The notes: generated from the sequence alone by a model not told the origin. 64,000 bases of DNA from Tenrec ecaudatus (GCF_050624435.1 NC_134541.1:8632983-8696982), one strand, 5' to 3'; positions 21,944 through 33,944 are shown, counted from the first letter of the stretch. Program-made: numbers and translations.

Positions 21944-21954
21944 CCATTTGTGGC

Positions 21955-22110
21955 CATGGTTAAAACACCAAAACATTGTCATCGTCTCAATGACATCATG
22001 GGCAGGGAAACTAGAGTGTGAGAAATGGTACAACCAGAATGGACTGGATAGGAATAATAATACGGGGTGAAAAATATAGTCAAGGTCACGGAGTAACACA
22101 CCAGATTCAA
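21955..22110 (-). repeat. Unassigned interspersed repeat, copy 2
   Basis: See the copy at 21256-21545; it shares actagagtgtgagaaatgg and gtgaaaaatatagtc. Confidence 0.4.
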
Positions 22111-22569
22111 AGCGACTACACCTGGGGGGAGAGGGAATGAGTCAGTGTCGGCGCTGGATCAAGAGCAACCCCCTGCGCTGCTGATTGGAACTGCCCCTGG
22201 GGTCTTCTTACAGAAGCAGTTTGCCAGAACTTGCTCCGGCGGAGCTGTGGGGTGGGTTGGCAAGTGTTTACGTCACACAGGGTCCCCTGTAACCGTTTAG
22301 AAGGCATGGGACACTGCTGCTTTTCTCTTAAAGATGATACCGACGTCAGAGAGATTGGACGGGATTGCATAATAGAGCACATAGTAGGGAGATGATAAAA
22401 AGTGTGATTTCACTCAGATATTGCAAAAAAAAATTGTTCAATCTGGTATGGACATTAAAAAGCATTTGAGATGACCAATCTAACCGAGCAATCTCTCTAC
22501 CTCCATCACAGGAAATGATGCCTGGAAGGCTAAGCCCCTGTGAGCCCATTTTATTTGTCTTTACCTTCC

Positions 22570-23060
22570 ACCTGAGCTTAAGCATGGGCAGTTGCTGGTC
22601 TCTCCTGAAGTTGGCCCCCAGCTTTGCTCTGGCCGGTGACACGTAGCGTCTCTGTCATCTCTTCCCACAGATGCGGTCGATTTGAATCCTGTGTATTCCG
22701 TCTGGTGAGGTCCAGGGGTCGTCGCCCTTTATGTTGTGGGGAACAAGGTATGTGCACTGAAGAACTCACTGGTCTTGCAAAATGCTATCATGTGACCTCC
22801 AGTTTTGTTTCTCTCTTCAGGGCCACGCTCTCCAACCACTGACCCCCCTCCTCTTTGTTTCCAACGTTCACATTCTCGTTAACAGTAATTGCCGTAGCGC
22901 TTGATGGCTTGTTTGGTCAACTTCAGATGGATGGTATCAGTAGAATTCTTCATAGGTGGCTTCAGTGGCTGGGCTGGTGCACAAATCTGAATAGTCCTAA
23001 TGGGTCTTCCAGGTAGGGGTGTACATATGACACCATCACTCTGTGAGCTCAGCACACCCT
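22570..23060 (-). mobile_element. RTE/BovB LINE fragment, endonuclease region
   Basis: Same region as 1-705: shares catctcttcccacaga, then gaatcctgtgtattcc and ggtcttgcaaaat in the same order. Degenerate. Confidence 0.75.
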
Positions 23061-23491
23061 ATGCCTTGAGACGATTGAGGGAGGTTTCATACAGGGTGTG
23101 GCTCGTTCTTAGTGGAGACTGACACTGTAGAAGCTGCCTCATTTCTGCAGCTGGATCACGATCCTGGTTCATCGACCTCCTGCCATATCCCCTGCCGGCC
23201 ATCGGCAGAGGGCTCACCTCAGATTCATTCGGCTTGACATCCACCAGCCCCTGGCCTTCCTGCTCCATCTCCCTGCTTCCCGTTCATCAGCCCCCACGGC
23301 TACAGGAATCTGGAGGCGCCTCCAGTTTACATCTGATGCATGGATTTGAAGCAGATTGGGCTTACCCACGTCTACAATGGTGCGAGACCGTTCTGGACAC
23401 GAATCTCTTTCTATAGACACACCCAAACAAGGGACACTGGTTTTTGCTTCTCTAGAGAGGCCAGCCTAACCCAGGGGGACTCACAACAACA

Positions 23492-23610
23492 TACCGTTTA
23501 TACTTGTGTATAAACTGAGTTTTTCAGCACATTTTTAATGCAGTTTTTCTGATAAAATTAGGTGCCTCGGCTGATAATCGGGTCAGCTTATACTCGAATA
23601 TATACGGTAC
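23492..23610. mobile_element. Complete MITE with TA duplication and ~26-bp terminal inverted repeats
   Basis: The 115-bp element (23494-23608) begins CCGTTTATACTTGTGTATAA and its reverse complement begins CCGTATATATTCGAGTATAA. About 20 of the first 26 positions match. TA flanks both ends, as for a Tc1/mariner-type duplication. It lies about 210 nt inside the DOK5 last intron. A half copy is at 33294-33341. Confidence 0.75.
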
Positions 23611-23732
23611 CTTATGAACTAAAATCTCTGGAGTGGAGGGCCTGAGAGGATGCATCTGACACCCATTAGCCCAGGTTGATGCAGCACTGGCCCACATGCA
23701 AACGTTTGAGCACCGGGGTGCTGAGAGAGTCA

Positions 23733-23963
<231 letters not shown>

Positions 23964-23999
23964 TCAATGCCAGCGATGGTCAGGCAGAAAGAAACCAGG

Positions 24000-25140
24000 G
24001 GGAATATCCACACCACTAGCCCCACAGGCCAGCCAACATGATGGCAACTATGGGGCGGGGGTTGGGGTGGATGGACGGCTATTGTTTCTACTTGCTGGAC
24101 AGCACTCGCTCTTCAATCTGCTGGCAGGGGCTCATGGGATTTTCTTTGGACAATCTCCTACCGATCTCTGCAGCCCGGGTGTGGCTGACCTCACCATCGG
24201 AGACCTGAGAGGACAGGGGAGGCCCAGGCTGAGGCTGTCATTTTACCTTCCTCAAGGACAGTCCAGGGCTGGGAAAGAGACGCAAGCCAGGCCAATCAGC
24301 CACAATAGCGGGACATTCATCTGCACTCTGGGGAAGAGGGTGCTAGGTAGAAGTGGGGTCAGGATGTCTGTCTGCTTTGCTCATTTTTGTTCTATCCTGA
24401 GACCTGGAGTGCTTCTTGGCATGTAGCAGGTATATGAAAAATACCAGTGGGGTGGAATGAAGGGGCCCTCTTGTGGGGCCATGGAGAGGGTAGGGCTGGA
24501 ACCCTCTTGAAACAAGGAAGAAAGAAGGACCAGCGAATGAAGATGCTGTAGACAGAAACAGCCCAGAAGAAGACAAAGGCTTGACCTCCTCCCCTGAGAC
24601 TAGGAATCCAGCCAGAGAGGCCACAGGGGAGCCCCAGAATTTTCAGTGCTGTAGACCATTTCCTGCTTTCCTCCATAAGCTCATCTGAGTTTGGGTTTTC
24701 TATCATTAGCATTTTAAAAAAGAAAACACCACCAACAGACAGACATAGACAAAAAACAAAGATATTACTCATCCTAGGCCTTGCCCAGACTGGCCTTTGT
24801 TCCAGCTTCCGAGGGGGGTGGGGTGGGGGTAAAGAGGACAAAGAAATAGCCAGCTGTCTACCTAAAGGGGCTGCTCCAGGCCCCCGGATCCACCAGACCC
24901 CAGGGGGAAACAGAGCACACGAGGGACATTTCTGGGTGAGGACGTTCTCCCAGGAGGGGCAGCATGAGAGGACAGGGAAGTTGTGTCACTCATTCAGTTA
25001 GGTGAGAGAGCAGGTTAAGGAGTTAGATGACTCACTCAGGAGGGAGAGGGCAGGTTGAGGGGCTCTCCAGCCCCCTCTCACCTGAACCCTGATCTGAGTC
25101 TCACCTACTGTGTGGGCTCACGCACCACAACACACACACA
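24000..25140. other. Intron sequence, no gene; includes a tandem duplication
   Basis: 24988-25062 has two similar ~45-bp units (gtcactcattcagtt... and gactcactcaggagg..., each followed by agggcaggtt or agcaggttaagg). The long minus frame at 24841-24392 has no recognisable domain. Confidence 0.45.
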
Positions 25141-25147
25141 TTACCGT

Positions 25148-25342
25148 CTAACTGGTTCCAACTTGGGGTCACGCACCAGGACAGCCTGGAATGGCCCCGA
25201 GGATCCCGCAGGCTGTGACCTACTGCCGTCTATACGGAAACAGGCGGTCACCTCTTTCTCCTACAGGACCCCCCGTGGGTTTCAATTGCCAACCTTTGGG
25301 TTCACAGCTGAGCACTTAACCACAGTGCCACCAGGACCCCTG
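25148..25342 (-). mobile_element. AfroSINE
   Basis: Ends with the head gcacttaaccacagtgccac, then caggaccc. Confidence 0.8.
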
Positions 25343-25514
25343 CCAGGACATAAGGTGTCACTGCATCATTGTCTCCACTTTCAGAGATCCCTTGCATGTC
25401 AATGCACTCCAATCTTAGAAAACAGTGCTTGTGAACACATGACGATTTGTACATGGAGAGTGACTAAGAGTCACCGATCCGGAAGGATGGAGGCAATGAC
25501 AATTTCTTCAAACC

Positions 25515-25720
25515 AAACCAAACTCACTGCCCTTCAGTCAGCCCCCACTCACAGTGGCCCCACAGGACAGATCAGAGCTGCCTCTCTGGGTTCCCCAGAC
25601 TGTACATCTTACAGGAGGAGAAAGCCTCATCTTTCTCCCTCGGAGCAGCTGGCGTTTGCGAACTGCCAACCTTATGATTCGTAGCCCAGCGTGTAACCCA
25701 CTAGGCCACCAGGACTTCTT
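25515..25720 (-). mobile_element. AfroSINE
   Basis: A complete order from accaaactcactgcccttc to taacccactaggccaccagg. Confidence 0.9.
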
Positions 25721-27035
25721 GTGCACAGAGTGTAACTCCGTGTTTGCCCCTCACGTGACAAGCTGGGCATTAAAGCCTTACCCCTAGGGGCTGGGTCAAC
25801 GTTCAGGGAGCTGGCTGACACCTGTAAAGTCATTAATTCTTGCTTACACAAGACACAAGTTCAGAAAACTGCAGGGCAGGGCTCTTCTGATGAAGCAGAA
25901 CGCCCATTCACAGAGCAAAACACACACGAACTTCACAGCTCTACACCCTGGTAGAGACAGCCACTCTCATCTGAACACTCCCACCCAGATGTGACACTCA
26001 CAGGTGGGCTCTGCCCTGGAGATCCAAACTCCTCAAAGACAATGAAGCTCCGCCTGAAGTCCAGATGACCACCATTGACTCAAAGGGTCGCTGCAGGGCT
26101 CCGTGTTGCTTGTGTCGATTAAACCCCTGACCCGAAACCACGTGCGCTGCAAAGGCAAGACTTTGTCCTCTGCTTCTGTGGCGATTACAGCCCAGAAAAT
26201 GCTCCGGGCCGCCCTGCTCTACCGCACTGGCACTGATGGTCCCTGGGGGTTGGGGACCAACTTGACAGCAGCCAAAGAAACCATCTCCATCGCCCAATCC
26301 CCCAAACATCCACAACCTCGCTGTGTCCTCAGGGGAAGCAGGAAAGCACTTCTTTCCTAAAAGTGCTCTCTTCTGTCGAAGGGGTAAGAAATAAGAACAA
26401 AGCTCGTCAAAAAGTCCTGGGGCTGTTTCTGTCCACAAGACACTCTCAAGGTTCAGAAACCCCAAGCAAAGCAAAGGGTGTTCTCTTTATCCTGTTCCAC
26501 CTCAACTATTTGCCAGGCAAACATCTAAAGGAAACAAAGCCTTTCATTTGCGAGGTCCCGATCATTTGATTCTTTGTTCCTTCTTTTAATTTCCTGCCAG
26601 GAAAACAATCTGAGTGGCAGTCACTTCGAATAACTCACAACATTCCTGCAGACGTATTTCGGCGGCTCAGCATGATCGGACTGTATTTTTAGAAAGCTTA
26701 TTCGGGGACAAGAACGAAGTGCCACCCGTGTTGGCACAAAGACTGGCATTTGAATTCCTTCGTCAACTCTTGGAAGGAACACCTCGCTTTCCGAAAGGGG
26801 TACTTTAATTGTCTCTGGAGGGGAGGGCTGTGAGAAACTTCAGTGTTGAAACAAAGCAAGAAAGTCTGAATTCCGCTCGGGTTCAAGGGCCGGCCGTCAT
26901 TCACGGGAGCACCTAGCGGGGGACTAGCCGGCCTTGTTTCCCAGCCTGCCCGTTTCCACTGCGGCAGAGCGCTCAGCCCGGAGAGCAGACGTCTGGCCAG
27001 GAGGCACTAGGGGAACCTGTGCTCACGGACAGCCC
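25720..27035. other. Intron sequence, no gene; no clear repeat
   Basis: A repeat-poor stretch. A 158-aa minus frame (26474-25998) has no recognisable domain. 26870-27000 is locally CpG-richer. Confidence 0.4.
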
Positions 27036-27039
27036 TGCT

Positions 27040-27345
27040 GTTCTAATCGGTTGTTGCTCTTGTTGTTGTGAGGTGCCATCCAGTCAGCTCCGACCCACAG
27101 CGACCCTCCGCACAGCAGAATGAAACACAGCCAGTCCAGCGCCGCCCTCACAAGCGTTCTGATGTTTGAGCCCCTCTTTGCAGCCCCTGTGTCAGTCCAT
27201 CTCCTTGAGGGCCGTCCCTCCACTTTGCCAAGCACGATCTCCTCTGGGGACCGTTCCCTCCTGGCAACATGTTCAAAGGATGCGAGCCGAAGTCTCACCA
27301 TCCCTGTCTCTAAGGAGGACGCCTGCCGCACTTCTTAAATATCAA
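27040..27345 (-). mobile_element. RTE/BovB LINE 3' end
   Basis: Reads ttgttgtgaggtgccatcc, the intact 3' tail on the minus strand, then the C-terminal coding region (minus peptide VRLRLASFEHVARR). 5'-truncated, as expected for LINEs. Confidence 0.85.
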
Positions 27346-27495
27346 TGAACTTCACATTTCAGACAGTGTTAGCATTGTAACCCGGGGTATCTGAAGAGCA
27401 ATTTTGCATCCTTGATCGATTTCTTAAAGAAATTATTCACTTTATTATTTTTTTCAATACCTATGTAGCATCGCTCTTCTACATTCTAGACAGTA

Positions 27496-27678
27496 GAGTC
27501 CCTGCCACCGAGTCAATTCCAACTCTTAGTGACCCTACAAAATCATCCCTGTGGGTGTCTGAAACTGTAACTCTTTCTGAGAGTAGAAAGCCTCCTCTTT
27601 CTTCCCTAGAGCAGCTGGTGGTTTCGAACTGCTGACCTTGCAATTAGTACCCCAACGTGCAACCCACTAGGCCACAAG
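27496..27678 (-). mobile_element. AfroSINE
   Basis: Tail ccaccgagtcaattccaact, head acccactaggccaca. Confidence 0.85.
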
Positions 27679-27685
27679 TGGCCAA

Positions 27686-27860
27686 CATTGCCCTCTGTCA
27701 TCAAGTCGATGCGGACTCACAGAGACCCTCTAGGAAAGGGTAGAACAGCCTGTGAGTTTCTGAGACTGTAACTCTTTACCACCCTTCTTTCTCCCACAGA
27801 GTGGCTGGTGGCCTTGCAGTTAGCACCCCAACACATCAGCCACTGCACCACCAGGACAAA
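27686..27860 (-). mobile_element. AfroSINE in tandem with the previous copy
   Basis: Tail gtcatcaagtcgatgcggac, head cactgcaccaccaggac, same orientation as the neighbour. Confidence 0.85.
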
Positions 27861-28420
27861 CACAGTCATCATGAAATGGTAAGCCATGGCCATTTTACAG
27901 CGGAGTAGATTAAACTGAAAAATAAGAGTAATACATGCTCAAAAGACATCACTTAGGAATGAGAAGCCATGTTCCTGGATCTCTCTAGGGGGAGTGCATC
28001 TGTGGGGTGGAGGCACTGTCTAAAGGGGTCCCTATCCCCATGTCTTCCCAACTCCAAGTTCACAGTGCAGTCAGGGTCATTGGCCATGATGGGAGGGTAC
28101 GGAGTGTTTCCACTGAATCAATCAGCAGGTGATACAAATCCAAGTTGGATTTATTGGGGTGGCAATCACCCAGACTTCCTTCCGACTGTGCGGGAGGACG
28201 TGCTGATCAAGGTGCACACAGAACTGAGAAGCGTGTCACGCCAGCAGTCCTTCCATTGGGCATGTCACAGGCAGGCGAGGAAATATCCTTTCAGCATCCA
28301 ACACCAATTCTCCCTCTCGGCAGAGAGCTCATTAGCACTGCTGAGACCCGACTGAAGTTCAGACATGTGTCTTTAACTGACTGGTAGGCATAAACAAAAA
28401 ATATCAACCAACCCTCCTGT
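27860..28420. other. Intron sequence, no gene
   Basis: Two overlapping plus frames (128 and 80 aa) run here without recognisable domains. A tggatttattggggtggcaa segment faintly recalls hAT-like element ends. Confidence 0.35.
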
Positions 28421-28423
28421 CCC

Positions 28424-28990
28424 AGGGTGGCAGTCACCTAATCTGGTGTCAATTTAAGGATGAAGAGTGTAGGGGTGGAGTCTAGGCTGTCAATTTGGAG
28501 AGAGCCAATGAGGCTTCTGTGTGGGCGTGGCCTTCTGAGAATTCTGGGAAATCTGGTACTTCCTTCTTGGAGGCAGAAGACACTATCTCTCTTGGCTCAT
28601 TCCCTTGGAGACTCTCTCCTGACAAGGCTACTCCCTGGGAGACATTGCAGAAGACAAGCCACATGGACGCAACCAGACCTCGGAAGCCGGAGAAGCCACA
28701 GAGAGACCCCTGCCAGCACTGAGATGCTTACAATGCCACTGGACCCAAAGACTTTCTACCCACTGGCTTGTGATCATCCTGTATTTGGCTTCATTGCATG
28801 TGTTTCTTGAGTCTGGAGAGGACTTTATTGATTGTTATCAGACATATGGGTTAATATCAGACTTATGGCCTTGGACTGGATTGGGTTGGAATGTTTTCTT
28901 AATGTATGATTACCCTTTATATAAAACGCTGTTACACACATATGCGTGTGGATGAATTTGTTTCTCTAGTCTACCCAGAGTAACACACCC
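28424..28990 (+). mobile_element. ~560-bp hAT-like element, copy 3 (most complete)
   Basis: Starts gggtggcagtcacctaat and ends tctacccagagtaacacac. The reverse complement of the end (gtgtgttactctgggtagac) resembles the start, giving short imperfect terminal repeats. It shares gaagagtgtaggggtggagt with copies 4 and 5, and ccagcactgagatgcttac with copies 1, 2 and 4. Confidence 0.65.
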
Positions 28991-29910
28991 GGCGATACTC
29001 ATTGGTCAGTGACAGCTGGCTGCTGATGGGAAGGTTGGGCAACACTCAGTGAAGCAATGGTTTACAATGAGGAGTACCTAATGGTGTATTGTATTTCTGA
29101 ACTGTGATAGCTATCTCTATCGGTAAAATCGACAACACATGCACATATATGTAAACATACATACATTTTCCTTTAAAACCAGTTGATAAACCCCAGAGAA
29201 TCCAACTGATAAATGCAAAAGTGCCAGCCCCAAATAGCATGTAGGTAGGCAGGTGTGGGGGGGGGGGGTCTTTCTGAGCTTTCTAGTGCCTCACAGTCCT
29301 CTCTAGGTTTCACATTCTCACTCAATCATGTCAACGTGCATTTGAGTTTGTGCATCCTGCTCTAACCCAGCTCTCTCACTGGTACAGCCAAGGCAGGAAT
29401 TCTGATCGAGTCAGAAAGGAAGCCGAGGATCCCGAGTTTGCAGCAAGCAAGCCAGAGAGAAAGGGGAACGTGAGCTGATGTTGGAAAATCTTTCCTCAGT
29501 TCCGGTCTTCCTGTCCACCACTCCCACATTACCTGGTTTCCCTCCTTAACACATCCCAGAGGGTCCCAGTGTCTGCAGACTGCCAACCACACTTCTCAAG
29601 TTGTCCTCGTACCCTGTCACTCCCCCAGGCTCACGCCTCACCCCTGGCCTAAACCACACATACGTCCGGCCATGATGCACCCTTGTGAGCCCCTATCCTC
29701 CCACATCCATGCTATTGCAGAGACTTCTCCCTTCACTCCAATGTCAGCCCCACTGCTCACCTGCTTTCGCCTACCTTCCCTGCAGGAGTCGGCTCAGGAA
29801 CCACCCCCAGGATCTCCTCCTCTCCTCCCTTAGTGGGACAGGGTACATCTACCGGGTGTTGCACAAACACATCCCTGACTCCGATCATGCCTTTGCTCTA
29901 TAACAGCCAC
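28990..29910. other. Intron sequence, no gene
   Basis: Contains a 14-base G-run at 29256-29269; otherwise unassigned. Confidence 0.4.
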
Positions 29911-29914
29911 TACA

Positions 29915-30012
29915 TTGCCTGCCTCCTGCTGGAGACTCGCAGTTCCTGGAGAACAGAGTCTATTACCTCTATCGCCCTAGCCCTTAGCCTGGGCATTCAA
30001 AGGTTTAATAAG
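29915..30012 (+). mobile_element. L2 LINE 3' fragment
   Basis: Follows the order ctggagaacagagtctatta, then gggcattcaaaggtttaata. Confidence 0.45.
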
Positions 30013-30015
30013 AGT

Positions 30016-30065
30016 GATGGATGGTTGGTTGGATGGATGGAGGGAAAGATGGATGGATGGATGGT
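30016..30065 (+). repeat. (GGAT)n microsatellite
   Basis: GGAT/GGTT units, interrupted. Confidence 0.85.
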
Positions 30066-30069
30066 GGAA

Positions 30070-30778
30070 CAAATGAAAGAATGAAGGCACTTGGTTTCTG
30101 CTAGGGCAATAGGGAGCAGTTTTCAGAAGTACATTCTAATCAATCCCGCAAATTAGAAGCCTGGTTAGCTCAAGGCTGACTTTGTGAGCAAACGTTCGAT
30201 CCAGGTTAAATTAAAGCAGTTGCTGCTGGCAGTGGGGGTCGAGGTAATAAGCCTTTGCCACTGGGGTGAGAGCAGAAGCGGGGCCTGTGGATGGTGGTGC
30301 TCCTGCGCAGAGGCGCGGGCATTAGGGCAGCAGGCAGCGGGAGGGCTGCGCTGCACACACTTATTCATTTGATAAAGGGCCTCCTTCCGATCAGGGACAC
30401 ACAGATGGATCCTGGTGGAAGGAGGGCAAGACATGGATGGTGGAGGATGGGAAGGAGGCATGTGGAACAGAGCTTCTTGCAGCATCCGGGTCAATGGATT
30501 GGTCGAGGTTGTAGGACGCTCTGATACCATCATCCTGAGATGGTCTTCAAATCTTATATTGAACTGTGTCCCTTTTTGCCAAATACCAGATTGGCCTACA
30601 CAAGAAAGGAAATCATCTATGGTTTTGAAGAAAGAATCGTCTATGAGCCCAACCGGCCACCAAATACTTTAAGACAAAGATGACAACATAAGGGGAACTA
30701 GATTGAGGGAACCAGGATCACTAGAATGGAAACAATGTGAGTGTCCGTGGATTGGGGGAAATGGTATCCTTGTCACTG
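30070..30778. other. Intron sequence, no gene
   Basis: Overlapping frames on both strands at 30165-30533 without recognisable domains. Confidence 0.4.
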
Positions 30779-30779
30779 G

Positions 30780-31098
30780 ACAGCTTGTGTAGAAACTTTC
30801 AAAGGAGATCCTCAGCTGCTGCATGTGTGTGGTCTGAATCCTGGACTGCTGCTTCCGTGAGCATTGCCTGTGGATCCAGGCAAAATGAACTCCTTGACAC
30901 CTTTCCGCTTTTCTCTGTTTATCGCGGGCGATCTGCTGGGCGGGCGGTGAGGATCCCCGTCTTCCTTCACACTGAGCGGCACTCTTTGATCCTTATCAGC
31001 ACATGCTTCCGGTGCTCCCCGCTTTCAGCAGCAAGCACGTGTCACCTGCACATCGCCAGGTCGACAATCAGCCGCCCTCCATTGCTGATGTCTGTCAA
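30780..31098 (-). mobile_element. RTE/BovB LINE fragment
   Basis: Antisense BovB: ctgctgcttccgtgagcat, then tgtggatccaggcaaaatga and gtcacctgcacatcgcc. The longest open frame of the window (30737-31549, plus, 270 aa) reads through it antisense. Confidence 0.75.
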
Positions 31099-31099
31099 C

Positions 31100-31970
31100 G
31101 CGAACTTGAACTCAATAAAGCTTCCACCCAAATGCAATCAGCGTAAAAACAAAGCTGTTTTCCAGTCAAGTGGCTTCGAGGGAGGTAACCTTTTAACTGC
31201 GACCATGTGTCCACTGGCTGTAGCTGGATCCTCCATCATTATCTTTGTCATTGTCACCATCATCATCCACATTGACAACAACAATAGTTCAATCCCTTTA
31301 AGACTCACAGCGGGGAGGGGGGGCGCGGGGGAAGTGCTAAACCACAAGCTCACTGCCCCATCAGGCTGGGGACCACACTCCAGCCTCATGAGAGAGTGCC
31401 AAGCCCCACTCGTCACCACCAGGCAGATCTCCTCAGTGAGGGGAGAAAGCGCACATCCTCTTCACCTGCCAACAACACGGTTCCTGGTTTCCCCCTTGGG
31501 ATCTGGATTGACTTGTTGCTGGTGTGCTTCTCCTCTGGGCCAGAAATGAGCGGTGCAGAGAAGCCTGGGGTCTTAGCTGCACAGTAACACCAACTATATG
31601 GCCCTTCCCTGGCAGCCAGCTGTTTTTAAGGCCAAGCATTAGGTGTTATGGAATTGAACAGCCCGGCAGGATGGGCTAGTTTGCTGCTTCCATCCATCAT
31701 GAGTTCTAGATGCCATGCTTGGGTGCAGATATGTCCAGAAACCAGAACAAATCATGGCCACAGCCAACAGATCAGGGCTCCCAGACACAGACCATACTCA
31801 TCAGTCTCCTCAACTGCCTCCAGGTCACTTCCTGCAGGTGAACCGGGTGGGGGTCTCTGCCGATAACAAGTTTGCATAGCCAGGCTCTACACCTCCTTAC
31901 TGTGCCCGAGCCCTGATGAAAGAGGCGTCTGAACACTAAGATGCAGGCAGCCAGCTGGGAGGAGAAAAGA
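31100..31970. other. Intron sequence, no gene
   Basis: Unassigned; 31225-31290 is an ATC/AAC-rich simple stretch. Confidence 0.35.
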
Positions 31971-31974
31971 CTGG

Positions 31975-32585
31975 TGTTGTCAAAGATTCACTTTACTTGG
32001 GTCCACAGTCAATGCTCAAGGGAGCCGCGGTCATGAGATCAAATGACGCATTTCACTGGGAAAACCTGCTGCATGAAGCCTCCTTACGGTGTTGAAGAGA
32101 GAGGATGTCACTGGGAAGACTGAAGTGTGCCTGCCCCAAGCCATGGTACTGGCACTGGCCTTAGGTGCATGTGGAAGCTGAACAGCGAAAAAAGAAGAAA
32201 GAAAACCAAAGAAGAACTGATACCTTTGAAATAGGGTGTTGGTGAAGAATATTTAAAGTACCCTGAGCCGCCTGAAGCACAACCAACTCTGCCCTGGAAG
32301 CAGTACAGCCCGCCTGCTCCTTAGAATGGAAGATGTGAGACTCCATCTCACATACTTTGGACACGTCATCCGGAGAGACCAATCCCTGGAACAGGACATC
32401 ACCCTTGGTAAATGGAAGCTTAGTGAGAAAGAGAGACTCGTTAGGAGCGGGGCTGACACCAAGCCTGCAAGAAAGGGCTCACACACAGCAGCTCTTGGGA
32501 GGCTGGCGAAGCCGGGACAGTATTTCGTTCTGTTGTGTAGGTCTGAACTAACTCCATGGCTCCAACAACAACAAAAGCAGCTGTA
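31975..32585 (+). mobile_element. RTE/BovB LINE 3' part to its end
   Basis: Starts caaagattcactttacttgg, includes ctcacatactttggacac and ends with the tail aacaacaacaaaagc. Frames are broken. Confidence 0.8.
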
Positions 32586-32680
32586 AGTGAGAAGCCACGC
32601 TCGCATCCGAATAAGATCTTCACCTGGGACATTTCCAAAGTGCACCCAAACCGATATCCTCCGCCTCTAAGACAAGCTCT

Positions 32681-32935
32681 ACCGTATTTTATGTGAATCG
32701 TGCGTGCATGACGCATTTTTGCAAACCACGCAACCCCCTCTGCACCAGTTTTGTATGCACACGATGCACATGGCATGCCCAGACGTGCTGTTTAACTGAG
32801 ACAAGTTACACTTGGGAAAGTACCCACCTACCCTGTCATTTTCCATGGACAATTGAGGCACAAAATGTGGGCAACATTGAATCAAAAGGTATAACTCAGT
32901 CCAAGGACGAACAGGTAACGAAAGGTACTCTGAAT
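32681..32935 (+). repeat. Unidentified element starting taccgtatttta
   Basis: The start resembles Tc1/mariner-type ends (taccgtattttatgtg) but no matching inverted end is seen downstream. Confidence 0.3.
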
Positions 32936-33034
32936 ACAGCCAGGACCTGAGCATCCCTTGCTTCCCTCGCGCACTCCCAGGAAAGCTGCCTGGCGCACAC
33001 GTCACCTCCCATTGCTTTCGGGACCCTGGCTCAG

Positions 33035-33125
33035 CGGTTCTCCAATATCAGCAAGGGTCAGAGTGCCCTGCGGGGCTTGTTAAAATGCAGATTCCTGGGC
33101 TCTGACTCCACAGGATACAAACAGG
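33035..33125 (+). mobile_element. hAT (MER5-like) fragment
   Basis: Reads gcggttctccaatatcagc, then gggcttgttaaaatgcagat and tcctgggctctgac, the MER5/Charlie-type order. Confidence 0.6.
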
Positions 33126-33134
33126 ACCTGCCCA

Positions 33135-33275
33135 GCGGCTCTGGGAGACGAAGACTACAAGACCATCCCTCGCAAAGATGGCAATGTGGCAAAGGCCATG
33201 GGCAGTTCTACTCTGTGCTATAGGCTGCTGCTGCGAGTGGGATCCGCTCAATGGCCCTGAGCAACAAGAAGATGC
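33135..33275 (+). mobile_element. AfroSINE, diverged
   Basis: Reads gggcagttctactctgtgc, then tataggctgctgctgcg. Confidence 0.6.
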
Positions 33276-33293
33276 AGTTTATGTGGTAAACTT

Positions 33294-33343
33294 AAGTGCC
33301 TCGGCTGATACAAGGGTCGGCTTATACTCGAGTATATACGGTA
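33294..33343 (+). mobile_element. Half copy of the same MITE
   Basis: It shares the right half of the 23492-23610 element (gtgcctcggctgat, then cttatactcgagtatatac) and ends in TA; the left half is missing. Confidence 0.7.
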
Positions 33344-33472
33344 CATGACTCTCCAAGATCAGGCTTACACACGGCACTGTCTTCCCCACCTCACAAGCGG
33401 TTGCTTGAAGCTTCCTTTCACAACCCTGATACCTCATCCTTCTCCCCATGATGCTGCCTAGGAACAGAAAAG

Positions 33473-33672
33473 AGCCCGAGTGATTCGGTGGTTATGTGTC
33501 GGGCTGCAATCCGTAGAGTCAGCAGTTCTGAACCACCAGCCACTCCAAGAGAGAAAGACGTGGTGTTCTACTCCTGTAAAAAGTGAGTCTCGGAAACTCA
33601 CAGGAACATTTCTACCCTGTCCTAGAGGGTCGCTAGGAATGGGCATGGACTCCATGGCAGTGAGGATCTGAA
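33473..33672 (+). mobile_element. AfroSINE
   Basis: Head (ttcggtggttatgtgtcggg) and tail (ctaccctgtcctagagggtc). Confidence 0.9.
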
Positions 33673-33799
33673 AACCAGAGGGAGTTAAAAGAAGACTAGA
33701 AAAGAGTTCTCAAAGAGGTATAAACATCATGGCAAGCGCCCAACCAGTAAGAAGCACTTCAAAGAGCTCATGGAGACTGGGGCAGTATCACAAGTTCAT

Positions 33800-33903
33800 G
33801 TCACCTTGATCAATAAGTGCAGGGATGAAGTCTAGCCTGTCAACCAGGTCACTACCTGATGATGCCTCCTTGTAGGGCTGGCCTTCTCATGGAAGTGGAA
33901 GAC

Positions 33904-33944
<41 letters not shown>

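Noticed and set aside
25055-25684. 209-aa plus frame.
   Set aside because: It reads antisense through two AfroSINEs; no recognisable domain.
25998-26474. 158-aa minus frame.
   Set aside because: No homology recognised and no splice sites suited to a DOK5 exon; the two flanking DOK5 exons are contiguous in the family protein.
30737-31549. The longest open frame (270 aa, plus strand).
   Set aside because: It reads antisense through a BovB fragment and on into unassigned intron sequence, with no domain, no splice context and low-complexity IIIFVIVTIII from an ATC-rich tract. A chance frame.
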